From positions 72,918-108,265 of the forward strand of contig CAIMVD010000375.1 of the NCBI GenBank assembly GCA_903844815.1: a stretch of DNA of 35,348 nt, given 5' to 3'. This DNA is from an uncultured Bacteroidota bacterium. Lineage in GTDB: Bacteria > Bacteroidota > Bacteroidia > Bacteroidales > VadinHA17. Under the pieces are notes generated by a model. It was not told where the DNA came from, ran no database searches, and was given only the letters and a program-made list of their open reading frames with translations. Each line of letters opens with the position of its first letter. Position 1 is the stretch's first letter. Position numbers and translations under genes: made by a program. Shown here one piece after another: positions 23,836-32,500 of this stretch.

Positions 23836-25170
23836 ATGAGAAGGAAGCATAATAAGAAACTCTTTATCATTGACACCAATGTCTTGCTTCACGATTATAA
23901 ATGCATTTACAATTTTGAAGAGAATGATATTATAATCCCCATTGTTGTCCTTGAGGAGCTCGATAAGTTCAAAAGAGGAAATGATCTGATTAATTTTCAT
24001 GCACGCGAGTTTACCAGGGAGCTCGACAAGCTGTCGGGAGATATGCTTCTTACGCAAAACATTCCGCTTGGCGAAAACCTTGGAAACATGCATATTGAAA
24101 CCGGAAAAGATTTTTCGGAAAAAGTAAGCCAGTCATTTCCCGAGCGGACTGCCGATCATCGTATTCTGGCTATCGCCGATTATGTTTGTTCGACAAACAA
24201 GAACACTACGGTTGTCCTGATAACCAAGGATATCAACCTTCGCATGAAGGCCAAATCGCTTGGGATAATGGCTCAGGACTATGAAAACGATAAGGTGGCA
24301 AACATCGATGACCTGTACAAGGGTATCAGGGTACTTGAGGGAGTTGGCCCGGAACTTATAAGCAAGCTTTATGAGCAGCCCGAAGGAGTAAAAGCCTCTG
24401 ATTTCAACCTTGAAACCAACCTTACAGGCCACCATTTTTACATCATGAGGAATAATGGTTCCAGTGCCCTGGCGCATTATAACCCTTCAAGCAAGATCCT
24501 CAGCAGGGTGATCAAGCAAAACACCTATGGTATTGATCCGCGCAATGCGGAACAGACTTTTGCCATTGAAGCACTTACAAATCCCGACATTCAGCTTGTA
24601 TCGCTCACAGGCAAAGCAGGAACGGGAAAGACCCTTCTTGCCCTTGCAGCAGCGCTTCAGCAATATAAGAGATACAAACAGATCTTCCTTGCCCGTCCCA
24701 TTGTGCCGCTTGCAAACCGCGACCTGGGGTTTCTCCCGGGAGACGTGAAGGAAAAGATGGATCCCTACATGCAGCCTCTTTACGACAACCTTACTGTAAT
24801 AAAACACAAGTTCAGCCACCAGAGCCCGGAGTTTATGAGAATAAACGACATGGTAAAGGAGGATAAACTTGTAATCACACCACTTGCATATATCAGGGGA
24901 AGAAGTCTCTCGAACATTTTCTTCATTGTGGATGAAGCACAGAACCTCACCCCTCACGAGATAAAAACCATTATAACCCGTGCCGGCGAAGGAACCAAGA
25001 TGATATTTACAGGCGATATCGAACAGATTGATTCGCCATACCTCGACATCGCTTCCAATGGTCTGAGCTACCTTTCCGATAAGATGAAGGATCAGGACCT
25101 TTTTGCCCATGTTAATCTCGTTAAAGGAGAAAGGAGCTTTCTGGCGGAGCTGGCGAGCCGAATACTGTAA
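23836..25170 (+). CDS. PhoH2-type protein: PIN RNase fused to PhoH ATPase
   Basis: The start at 23836 is chosen because MRRKHNKKLFIIDTNVLL begins the PIN domain directly; an in-frame ATG at 23755 adds 27 residues without a recognisable role. The N-terminal PIN ribonuclease (about 1-150) shows the acidic set IIDTNVLLHD, VLEELDKFK, DHRILAIADYV and ITKDINLR. The C-terminal PhoH ATPase has Walker A GKAGTGKT, ARPIVPLANRDLGFLPGD and Walker B FFIVDEAQNL, then TGDIEQIDSPYLD. This architecture (YlaK/PhoH2) is known to unwind and cleave RNA. At 444 residues it is normal length. The DUF1080 gene follows after 21 bases. Confidence 0.93.
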   Translation: MRRKHNKKLFIIDTNVLLHDYKCIYNFEENDIIIPIVVLEELDKFKRGNDLINFHAREFTRELDKLSGDMLLTQNIPLGENLGNMHIETGKDFSEKVSQSFPERTADHRILAIADYVCSTNKNTTVVLITKDINLRMKAKSLGIMAQDYENDKVANIDDLYKGIRVLEGVGPELISKLYEQPEGVKASDFNLETNLTGHHFYIMRNNGSSALAHYNPSSKILSRVIKQNTYGIDPRNAEQTFAIEALTNPDIQLVSLTGKAGTGKTLLALAAALQQYKRYKQIFLARPIVPLANRDLGFLPGDVKEKMDPYMQPLYDNLTVIKHKFSHQSPEFMRINDMVKEDKLVITPLAYIRGRSLSNIFFIVDEAQNLTPHEIKTIITRAGEGTKMIFTGDIEQIDSPYLDIASNGLSYLSDKMKDQDLFAHVNLVKGERSFLAELASRIL

Positions 25171-25191
25171 AATAACTTAATAACCATAAAA

Positions 25192-25869
25192 ATGAAAAAA
25201 AGAAATATTGCAGCCATTCTTATAATCGCCTTAATAGCTGGCCAATCTGTGGTAAATGCACAGTCAGGAAAAAAGAAACAAAAACGCACTGAAAAGACTA
25301 AAAGTGAGCAGGTCAGTCTTTTTAACGGTAAAGATCTAAACAACTGGGTTTTTACGCTGAAGGACAAAACAGTAAATCCGGCTTCGGTATTTTTGGTAAA
25401 AGACGGAGTAATTCATATAACAGGTCAGCCCTTCGGTTATATGCGCACAAAAGAGGCATACTCTGATTACAAACTTCATGTTGAATGGCGCTGGCCAAAT
25501 AATGAGGCAACTAACAGCGGAGTGTTTATCCACGGCCAGCAGCCCGATACAATATGGCTAAGATGCGTTGAGTGCCAGTTAAAAGCAGGTAACGCAGGAG
25601 ATTTTGTTTGTATGAACGGGGCAACCATGGATGAGCATACCGATAAGTCGACAATAGTCGTGAAAAAACTTGCCGGTTCTTCTGAAAAACCTGTAGGAGA
25701 ATGGAATACAATGGAGGTCGTATGTAAGGGAAATACAATAGAAGTTTCGGTAAACGGAGTGGTTCAGAATAAAGGAACCAATGTTAATCTCAACAGTGGA
25801 AGCATCTGCCTTCAGAGTGAAGGCAAGGATATTCAATTCAGAAATGTCTTTTTAAACAAATTAAAATAA
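25192..25869 (+). CDS. Exported DUF1080 (3-keto-disaccharide hydrolase-like) protein
   Basis: A signal peptide (MKKRNIAAILIIALIAGQSV ... NAQ) and a Lys-rich linker precede one DUF1080 domain (about 40-225), a concanavalin-like sandwich. The domain opens VSLFNGKDLNNWVF, continues through DYKLHVEWRWPN and SGVFIHGQ, and ends in GSICLQSEGKDIQFRNVFL. Some members hydrolyse 3-keto-glycosides in the periplasm. It lacks adjacent 3-dehydrogenases or isomerases, so that pathway is not supported by context here. It lies 21 bases after phoH and 69 before mtaB, and may be co-transcribed. Confidence 0.88.
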   Translation: MKKRNIAAILIIALIAGQSVVNAQSGKKKQKRTEKTKSEQVSLFNGKDLNNWVFTLKDKTVNPASVFLVKDGVIHITGQPFGYMRTKEAYSDYKLHVEWRWPNNEATNSGVFIHGQQPDTIWLRCVECQLKAGNAGDFVCMNGATMDEHTDKSTIVVKKLAGSSEKPVGEWNTMEVVCKGNTIEVSVNGVVQNKGTNVNLNSGSICLQSEGKDIQFRNVFLNKLK

Positions 25870-25938
25870 CCAAAATCCAATATACCTTCCGGAGCCATTG
25901 ACAGAATAGCTGACAAGACAGTTCCGGGTGAAAATATC

Positions 25939-27243
25939 ATGACCAGCGACAGAAAAAAGATAGCATTCCATACTCTTGGGTGCAAGCTCAACTTTGCCGA
26001 GACATCAACAATTTCCAGATCATTTCCGGAAGAGAAATTTGAGAGGGTGCCTGCAAGTTCCAAAGCAGACATTTATATTATAAACACCTGTTCGGTAACC
26101 GATGCCGCCGACAAGAAATGCAGGCAGGCTATAAGGAAGTTCTCAAACCTTTCACCTGATGCTTTCATCGCTGTTGTAGGTTGCTATGCGCAGCTGAAAC
26201 CACAGGAGATCTCATCAATACCGGGGGTAGACCTGGTTCTGGGTACTAACGAGAAGTTCAGCCTGGCTGAATACCTATCGAGTACCGAGAAGAAAACAAA
26301 TGCCGAGGTACACTCTTGCGATCTCTCTGTCGCTGATGCCTTTAACGACTCATACTCGATGGGCGACAGGACACGATCCTTCCTCAAGGTTCAGGATGGC
26401 TGCGACTATGGATGTTCCTACTGTACAATTCCGATGGCGCGAGGGAAAAGCAGGAATCCGGAAATTGCCCGGCTGGTTGAAGAGGCTCAAAAGATAGCTT
26501 CGCGAGGTATCAGCGAAATTGTTCTGACCGGAGTTAACATTGGCGATTTCGGGCGTTCAACAGGCGATTCGTTCTCTCTGCTTCTGAGGGAACTTCAGAA
26601 AACCACAGGTATAGAAAGAATCAGAATTTCATCGATCGAACCAAACCTCCTGACTGATGAGATTATTGCAATGGCAGCTGAGGGCGGAAAAATCCTTCCT
26701 CATTTCCACATACCTCTGCAGAGCGGATCGGATAAAATCCTCGGTCTGATGCGCCGCAGGTACAAAAGGGAGATCTTCTCCGGCAGGGTTCTTGGGGTGA
26801 AGCAGGAAATACCCATGGCGGGAATAGGGGCTGATGTAATAGTAGGATTCCCGGGGGAAACCGAAGAAGATTTCAATGACACTCTCTCTTTCATTGAGAA
26901 TCTGCCTCTGACCTACCTTCATGTCTTTTCATTCTCTGAAAGACCGGGAACTGTTGCAGCAGGACTGCCTGGCAAGGTATCGCAGGCAGACAAGGATGAA
27001 AGAAGCAAAAGGCTTATTGAACTTTCAGGAAAAAAGAATCTTGAATTCATAAATGAAAATATCGGAAGGAAATCCATGGTATTATTCGAGAAGACCCGAA
27101 ACGATGGCTTCATTACCGGTTTTACCGAAAACTATTTAAGAGTTGAGTATCCGTACGATTCAAAACTGGCATGCAAAATCAGGAATACGGAACTCACCGG
27201 GATAGCGCCTGGCGGAAGAATGCAAATCAAACTAATTGACTGA
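25939..27243 (+). CDS. mtaB: tRNA t6A37 methylthiotransferase MtaB
   Basis: A radical-SAM enzyme that installs the 2-methylthio group on N6-threonylcarbamoyl-adenosine 37. The N-terminal UPF0004 domain has TLGCKLNFAETS (Cys15), TCSVTD and GCYAQ cysteines for the auxiliary cluster. The radical-SAM cluster is CDYGCSYCTIPMARGKSR. Later come LTGVNIGDFG, RISSIEPNLL, HIPLQSGSDKIL and IVGFPGETEEDF, then a TRAM-like tail. The pattern TLGCKxNxxE favours MtaB over MiaB or RimO. The stop is 4 bases before the next start (27248), beginning a tight five-gene plus-strand run. Confidence 0.94.
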   Translation: MTSDRKKIAFHTLGCKLNFAETSTISRSFPEEKFERVPASSKADIYIINTCSVTDAADKKCRQAIRKFSNLSPDAFIAVVGCYAQLKPQEISSIPGVDLVLGTNEKFSLAEYLSSTEKKTNAEVHSCDLSVADAFNDSYSMGDRTRSFLKVQDGCDYGCSYCTIPMARGKSRNPEIARLVEEAQKIASRGISEIVLTGVNIGDFGRSTGDSFSLLLRELQKTTGIERIRISSIEPNLLTDEIIAMAAEGGKILPHFHIPLQSGSDKILGLMRRRYKREIFSGRVLGVKQEIPMAGIGADVIVGFPGETEEDFNDTLSFIENLPLTYLHVFSFSERPGTVAAGLPGKVSQADKDERSKRLIELSGKKNLEFINENIGRKSMVLFEKTRNDGFITGFTENYLRVEYPYDSKLACKIRNTELTGIAPGGRMQIKLID

Positions 27244-27247
27244 AAAA

Positions 27248-28048
27248 ATGATTGATCTTAAAAATATCTGCGCTGAAATTGAAAAAGCAGCTCATGAAGC
27301 CGGCGAATTCATCAGGAAAGAATCGGAACGGTTCGACATCAGCATGACAGAAACCAAAGGTCTGAATAACTTTGTGAGTTATGTTGATAAGGGATCTGAA
27401 AAAATGCTCGTAGAAAAACTGGGCAGGCTTATCCCCGAAGCCGGATTTCTAACTGAAGAGGGCACAATTGAAAAAACAGGAATTAAATATTGCTGGGTAA
27501 TAGATCCTCTCGATGGCACAACTAACTTTCTTCACGGGCTTCCCCCCTACGCAATCAGCATCGGCCTGATGGAATATGATGAGGTCGTTGCAGGTGTTGT
27601 TTACGATGTAAGAGGAAATGAAACCTTTACAGCATGGAAGGGAGGAGGTGCCTGGCTTAATAATAATCCAATACATGTATCAAAAGCCCCCTCGGTAGCA
27701 GACAGTCTGATAGCAACAGGATTTCCTTACACTGAATTTGAAAGGCTTGAGAAATTCATGGGTACCCTTACATATTTCTGTAAACATTCTCATGGCATCA
27801 GGCGGTTCGGATCGGCGGCCATCGACCTAGCCTATGTAGCCTGTGGAAGAGTAGAGGTTTTTTATGAATATGGCCTTCATCCCTGGGATATCGCAGCAGG
27901 GGTGATACTTGTCAGGGAGGCTGGCGGTCGGTTCAGCGATTTTTCAGGAAATGAGAAAAACCTTTCCGGCGACGATGTAATAGCAAGCAACAGCCTTATT
28001 TACAATGAAGTTCTGGAAGTGATTATTAATCAAATGGATATTAAATAA
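27248..28048 (+). CDS. Inositol-monophosphatase-family phosphatase
   Basis: A Mg-dependent sugar-phosphate phosphatase of the IMPase/SuhB/CysQ superfamily. The start is placed at the ATG at 27248, four bases after the mtaB stop; an upstream TTG in frame overlaps mtaB. Metal and catalytic motifs are present: LTEEG (Glu), DPLDGTTNFLHG and HPWDIAAGVILVREAGG. The substrate-selecting region has RRFGSAAIDLAYVACGR. At 266 residues it is standard length. The neighbouring lipid acyltransferase and glycosyltransferase make a phosphorylated polar head group conceivable, but the substrate is not readable. Confidence 0.92.
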   Translation: MIDLKNICAEIEKAAHEAGEFIRKESERFDISMTETKGLNNFVSYVDKGSEKMLVEKLGRLIPEAGFLTEEGTIEKTGIKYCWVIDPLDGTTNFLHGLPPYAISIGLMEYDEVVAGVVYDVRGNETFTAWKGGGAWLNNNPIHVSKAPSVADSLIATGFPYTEFERLEKFMGTLTYFCKHSHGIRRFGSAAIDLAYVACGRVEVFYEYGLHPWDIAAGVILVREAGGRFSDFSGNEKNLSGDDVIASNSLIYNEVLEVIINQMDIK

Positions 28049-28055
28049 TCCTGAC

Positions 28056-28943
28056 ATGCTCGGTACAATCGGATTTTATATTTTCGTTGCGGTAAACTGG
28101 ACTATTACCTTACTTCCTCTCAGAGTACTTTATGTTTTTTCGGATCTTCTCTACCTTGTTCTTTATTATATCCTTTCCTACCGGAAAAAAGTTGTTTATA
28201 TAAACCTCCGCAACTCTTTTCCTGATAAAACCGAAAAAGAACTTCATCTGATTGCTAAGAAATTCTATAAACATCTCGCTGATCTGTTTATTGAGATCTT
28301 AAAGCAAACTCATATGTCGGCGGAGGAACACAAGAGAAGGGTCACATTCAGCAATCTGGATGTGCTTGAAGATCTGCTTGCTAAAAACCGTGATGTTGTA
28401 GCCGTTTTGGGGCACTATAATAACTGGGAATGGTTAAGCATTCTTACAATCTGCACAGGTTACAAACTGTCGCCCATATATAAACCTCTGCAGAACAAAA
28501 AATTCGATAATTTTCTTATTGGCATCCGAAAGAAATATGGTACAAACCCGGTCGCAATGTCTAACATAATCAGGGATATAATTAAGGACAGAAAAAACAA
28601 TGTCAGAACCATCTCTGCATTAGTCTCCGACCAGACTCCGGCAATAACTGAAATCAGGTACTGGACCACCTTTTTAAATCAGGAAACTGCGGTTTATACC
28701 GGAACTGAGAAGATTGCTATCAAGTATGATATGGCTGTTGTATATTTCCAGATTGATAAGATAAAAAGAGGATATTACAACATGACCGTAGAGCTGTTGT
28801 TCGATCACACAGCCGGGTTGCCCGAACATTTAATTACAGAAACGCATGTAAAACGGCTTGAAAAAACTATCAGGGAAAAACCGGAATACTGGGTATGGAG
28901 TCACCGCCGATGGAAACATAAGAAACCGGTTATTAATGGATAA
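28056..28943 (+). CDS. LpxL/HtrB-type lysophospholipid (lipid A) acyltransferase
   Basis: An inner-membrane acyltransferase of the lauroyl/myristoyl lipid A family. An N-terminal hydrophobic anchor (about 4-40) precedes the catalytic HX4E motif GHYNNWEW (His120, Glu125) and the acceptor motif region IYKPLQNKKFDN. SDQTPA follows, then the family end EYWVWSHRRWKHK. The enzyme transfers acyl chains from acyl-ACP to a lipid A precursor or, in some Bacteroidota, to ornithine/aminolipid precursors. It starts 7 bases after the phosphatase, and its stop overlaps the glycosyltransferase start by 8 bases. Confidence 0.92.
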   Translation: MLGTIGFYIFVAVNWTITLLPLRVLYVFSDLLYLVLYYILSYRKKVVYINLRNSFPDKTEKELHLIAKKFYKHLADLFIEILKQTHMSAEEHKRRVTFSNLDVLEDLLAKNRDVVAVLGHYNNWEWLSILTICTGYKLSPIYKPLQNKKFDNFLIGIRKKYGTNPVAMSNIIRDIIKDRKNNVRTISALVSDQTPAITEIRYWTTFLNQETAVYTGTEKIAIKYDMAVVYFQIDKIKRGYYNMTVELLFDHTAGLPEHLITETHVKRLEKTIREKPEYWVWSHRRWKHKKPVING

Positions 28944-29967
28944 AGCGGCTGTTGTCATATTAAACTGGAACGGAATAAACTATCTGAAGAAGTTCCTCCC
29001 CGGGGTTATTAAATTCTCAGCTGAAAATGAGACTTGTATTTATGTGGCTGATAACGGTTCTACCGATGGATCTGTTGAATGGGTAGGATTGAACCATACT
29101 GATGTAAAGATTATAAAACTCGGAAGCAACCATGGTTTTGCAGGAGGATATAACCTTGCACTAACTAATGTGGATGCAAAATATTTTGTACTCCTGAACT
29201 CCGATATAGAGGTCACAGAGGGTTGGCTAAAACCATTGATCGATTATATGGAATGTAACCCTGATGTTGCCTCATGCCAGCCCAAGGTACTCTCTTACGA
29301 CAGGAAAGAGTATTTCGAACACGCAGGCGCAGGTGGCTGCTTTATTGACAAGTATGGTTATCCTTTCTGCAGGGGAAGAATTTTCAACAAGACAGAAAAG
29401 GACAACGGGCAGTACGACAATGAGATAAATGTTTTCTGGTCCAGCGGGGCCTGTATGATTGTCAGGAGCGATGCCTGGAAGAAATGCGGTGGATTCGACG
29501 ATGCATTTTTTGCCCACATGGAGGAAATAGACCTTTGCTGGCGTTTTTACAGGGCCGGCTACAGGGTTTACTATCTGCCATCATCTGTCGTCTACCATGT
29601 GGGAGGCGGTTCACTGCCTTATTCCTCGCCCTTTAAAACATATCTTAACTTCCGCAACAGCCTGTTTCTTCTTTATAAAAACCTTCCCGAAAAAAGGCTG
29701 AGGAGCGTTTTATTCAAAAGGAGACTCCTTGACGGCATAGCTGCCGGCTTCTTTTTGGCGAAAGGAAGCATCAGAAGTGCGTTGATGGTTTTTAAAGCTC
29801 ATCTGGATTATTATAAAAATCTTAAACAACTGAAATCTAAACGATCTGATGTTCTTAAACTGGGGCAAACATATTATGGAGCTCCGGTTTTGAACAAGAG
29901 CATCGTTTTTGAGTTTTATATTAAAGGCAACAAGTCCTACAGAAGCCTGAGCAAGGAAAACAGATAA
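28936..29967 (+). CDS. GT2-family glycosyltransferase
   Basis: The start at 28936 (MDKAAVVILNWNG) overlaps the acyltransferase stop; the frame extends further upstream only inside that gene. The GT-A fold motifs are VVILNWNG (strand 1), ADNGSTDGS, GFAGGYNLAL (nucleotide-sugar binding) and LNSDIEV as the DxD-like metal site. MEEIDLCWRFYRAGYRVYYL carries the catalytic-base ED-type region, followed by HVGGGS. The family resembles rhamnosyl- and other cell-surface-sugar transferases. The acceptor is unknown; the overlap with the acyltransferase suggests a lipid-linked or LPS sugar. Confidence 0.92.
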   Translation: MDKAAVVILNWNGINYLKKFLPGVIKFSAENETCIYVADNGSTDGSVEWVGLNHTDVKIIKLGSNHGFAGGYNLALTNVDAKYFVLLNSDIEVTEGWLKPLIDYMECNPDVASCQPKVLSYDRKEYFEHAGAGGCFIDKYGYPFCRGRIFNKTEKDNGQYDNEINVFWSSGACMIVRSDAWKKCGGFDDAFFAHMEEIDLCWRFYRAGYRVYYLPSSVVYHVGGGSLPYSSPFKTYLNFRNSLFLLYKNLPEKRLRSVLFKRRLLDGIAAGFFLAKGSIRSALMVFKAHLDYYKNLKQLKSKRSDVLKLGQTYYGAPVLNKSIVFEFYIKGNKSYRSLSKENR

Positions 29968-29969
29968 AA

Positions 29970-31130
29970 ATGAAAAGACAACAGATGGCAGTATTTTTTT
30001 TGGTGGTTCTCTCAATATATTCCCTGGCAAATATTTATATCTACTTCAAGGGATATAATGCCCTGCCTGTTCTTCAGGCAAACAGACTGATATATGCTTT
30101 GGCATTCTTCCTGTTCTCGGTTATTTTCATAGCAGCCAAGATAATCGAATCGAAGCATTCATCCCTTATTACTGATATACTGAACATTATAGGCGGATTT
30201 TGGCTGGCATTCATGCTTTACGGATTCCTTTTCTTTTTCCTTTCCGACCTGATTTTGCTTCTGCTGAGAATAACAGGGACTATTAGCGCTGAAAATATTA
30301 TCCATTTCAGAAAATGGGCCTTTATTACAACAATAGCTGCGTCAGTTATTCTTATAGCTGGCGGATTTGTAAATGCAGTCATTCCTGTTGTGAAGCAATA
30401 TGATATCACTATTAACAAGAGGGCCGGAGATGTAAGGAATCTGAGGATTGCTGCGGTTTCGGATATTCACCTTGGCAGCATCATAAGGAAGAGAAGCATA
30501 AAAAAACTCTCGGGCATGATAACGGAACTGAAGCCTGATCTGATACTGCTCCTGGGAGATATTGTCGATGGAGAAATCGGCCCGGTTCTCAGAGATGACC
30601 TGCTTAAATATTTCACCTATCCCGATTGTGTAGACGGGCTTTATGCGGTAACAGGCAACCATGAATTCATCGGAGGAGGAAGTGTTACAATACCTTATAT
30701 AGAAAGCAAGGGAATCAGGGTGCTTAAAGATGAGATGGTTATCCTGAAAGGAGGTATTCAGCTTATTGGCAGGATCGATCGTGATTCGCGCAGGTTTTAC
30801 GCAAAAGAGAGGATGAGTCTTTCAGACCTCATGGAAAAGGCCGACACCTCAAAACCTGTAATATTACTCGATCACCAGCCATTTCATCTCGATGAAGCAG
30901 CAAAGTCAGGAGCAGACCTTCAACTCTCAGGCCATACTCACAACGGACAGATGTGGCCTCTCAACTATGTTACGAAGAAAATCTATGAATTAAGTTACGG
31001 TTACCTTAAGAAAGGAAATTGCAATTTTATAGTTTCATCAGGATACGGTTTATGGGGACCGAGAGTCCGTTCCGGAAGCAGGTCGGAAGTTGTCCTGATA
31101 AACATTACGTTCACTGGAACAAAGCCTTAA
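29970..31130 (+). CDS. Membrane-anchored metallophosphoesterase (YkuE/YaeI-like)
   Basis: Four hydrophobic segments in the first about 150 residues anchor a calcineurin-like phosphoesterase. The dimetal motifs are SDIHLG, LLGDIVDGE, TGNHEF, LDHQPFH and SGHTHNGQMWP. Family members of this topology hydrolyse UDP-sugar lipids or other phosphate esters at the membrane. It begins two bases after the glycosyltransferase stop and is the last gene of the mtaB-to-phosphoesterase operon, converging with murF (13 bases between stops). The substrate is not assignable, but the context suggests envelope lipid metabolism. Confidence 0.9.
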   Translation: MKRQQMAVFFLVVLSIYSLANIYIYFKGYNALPVLQANRLIYALAFFLFSVIFIAAKIIESKHSSLITDILNIIGGFWLAFMLYGFLFFFLSDLILLLLRITGTISAENIIHFRKWAFITTIAASVILIAGGFVNAVIPVVKQYDITINKRAGDVRNLRIAAVSDIHLGSIIRKRSIKKLSGMITELKPDLILLLGDIVDGEIGPVLRDDLLKYFTYPDCVDGLYAVTGNHEFIGGGSVTIPYIESKGIRVLKDEMVILKGGIQLIGRIDRDSRRFYAKERMSLSDLMEKADTSKPVILLDHQPFHLDEAAKSGADLQLSGHTHNGQMWPLNYVTKKIYELSYGYLKKGNCNFIVSSGYGLWGPRVRSGSRSEVVLINITFTGTKP

Positions 31131-31143
31131 TACTTGTAATATT

Positions 31144-32436
31144 TTACAGCAGGGGGTAAATTTTCTCAAGACCCATTCCTCTGGAGCCTTTAATAAGAAC
31201 AAACGCACCGGTTAATGGCTCATTCCTTAAAAAATCAACAAGCGTCTCTGCATCGGGAAACAACCTGCATCCGCTGTCGTGGGCAACTCCGGCGAAATTG
31301 GGACCCACCAGGAAAATTTTCGCCCCTTCTATCAATTTTGCCTTCTCAATGATTGCAGCATGCTCCTGGCTGCTTTTTTCACCAAGTTCAAGCATATCGC
31401 CAAGGATTACCACCTTGTCTTCGGCAAGAAGTACTGAAAATGATTCCAGTGCCGACACCATGCTCGCCGGATTGGCATTATATGAATCGCAGATCAGGGT
31501 ATTACTCGCAGTTATTTTTATCTCTGATCTGTTATTCGACGGATGATAACCCTCTATTGCATCTTTAATGTCAGTCATTTCCACGCCGAAGAACAGGCCG
31601 GCGGCAATGGCTGCCTTAACGTTTTCAAGATTATATCTCCCAAAAAGATTGGTGTTTATTGTATATGTCTGGTGAAGGTATTTTACAATAACATTAAGAG
31701 TGATTGCCGACAAGGCAGCTTCGATGATTAACTCAGTACCTGAGGGATCGGAATATGGTACAGCCCTGTTTAGAATTCTGAAAATTCTTTCAGTCAGCAA
31801 TGGATTTTTATCGTTATATATGGCAACACCGTTTACCTTCCTGAGATATTCATAAAGCTCTGTTTTTGCTCTTAAAACTCCCTCGAAAGAACCGAAACCC
31901 TCAATATGGGCCATTCCGACATTTGTTATTATCCCGAAATCAGGCCTTGCAATAACGCAGAGTGTCCTGATTTCACCAATATGGTTTGCTCCCATCTCAA
32001 CTATCATCATCTCGGTTCCGGCAGGAGCCGAAAGTATAGTAAGAGGAACGCCGATATGGTTATTCAGGTTACCTTTTGTATAATGGACCTTGATTTTTTT
32101 TGACAAAATGGCTGCCAGAAGTTCTTTGGTTGTTGTCTTGCCATTAGATCCGGTAATAGCAAGAACGGGAACATTCATTTCTTTGCGGTGTAAGGTTGCC
32201 AGCGAATGAAGTTCAAGAAGGCAGTCATCAACGAGCACAGTGTTTACGGTCTCATAGGCAGCATCGTCGATAACTGCCACCGATGCACCGTTAGCCAGTG
32301 CCTCGGCAGCATATTCATTGCCATTAAACTTCTCTCCCCAGAGTGCAAAAAACATCTGGCCTTTTTCCACTTTCCTCGAATCGGTGGCAATGCCTGTCGA
32401 TTCTTTAAAGATGCTGTACAGTATTTCTGTCTTCAT
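31144..32436 (-). CDS. murF: UDP-N-acetylmuramoyl-tripeptide--D-Ala-D-Ala ligase
   Basis: The last cytoplasmic step in peptidoglycan precursor synthesis. The Mur-ligase P-loop is ITGSNGKTTTKE, followed by YTKGNLNNHIGVPLT, IVEMGANHIGEI and ITNVGMAHIEGFGS. The C-terminal domain has SNNRSEI and DSYNANPASM, a MurF signature. The start is set at 32436 (MKTEIL) because the upstream in-frame ATG (32457) lies inside the stem of an intrinsic terminator. At about 430 residues it is a normal length. Its neighbour gldJ on the same strand is an association I recall from other Bacteroidota. Confidence 0.95.
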   Translation of the reverse strand: MKTEILYSIFKESTGIATDSRKVEKGQMFFALWGEKFNGNEYAAEALANGASVAVIDDAAYETVNTVLVDDCLLELHSLATLHRKEMNVPVLAITGSNGKTTTKELLAAILSKKIKVHYTKGNLNNHIGVPLTILSAPAGTEMMIVEMGANHIGEIRTLCVIARPDFGIITNVGMAHIEGFGSFEGVLRAKTELYEYLRKVNGVAIYNDKNPLLTERIFRILNRAVPYSDPSGTELIIEAALSAITLNVIVKYLHQTYTINTNLFGRYNLENVKAAIAAGLFFGVEMTDIKDAIEGYHPSNNRSEIKITASNTLICDSYNANPASMVSALESFSVLLAEDKVVILGDMLELGEKSSQEHAAIIEKAKLIEGAKIFLVGPNFAGVAHDSGCRLFPDAETLVDFLRNEPLTGAFVLIKGSRGMGLEKIYPLL

Positions 32437-32442
32437 AATCGG

Positions 32443-32476
32443 AAAAAAATGCCTCATTATAACAAAATAATGAGGC
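32443..32476 (-). terminator. Intrinsic terminator after gldJ, abutting the murF start
   Basis: On the minus strand a perfect 10-base stem (GCCTCATTAT with ATAATGAGGC, loop of six) is followed after one base by seven T residues at 32449-32443. It begins 24 bases beyond the gldJ stop, and its T-tract ends 6 bases before the murF start codon. Confidence 0.8.
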
Positions 32477-32500
32477 TGATTTTATGATTTTATTAAGTCG

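Noticed and set aside
24487-25110. A 207-codon minus-strand frame antisense to phoH
   Set aside because: It lies wholly inside the conserved PhoH ATPase region; the translated sequence is rich in Cys/His and has no recognisable motif, as expected of an antisense shadow.
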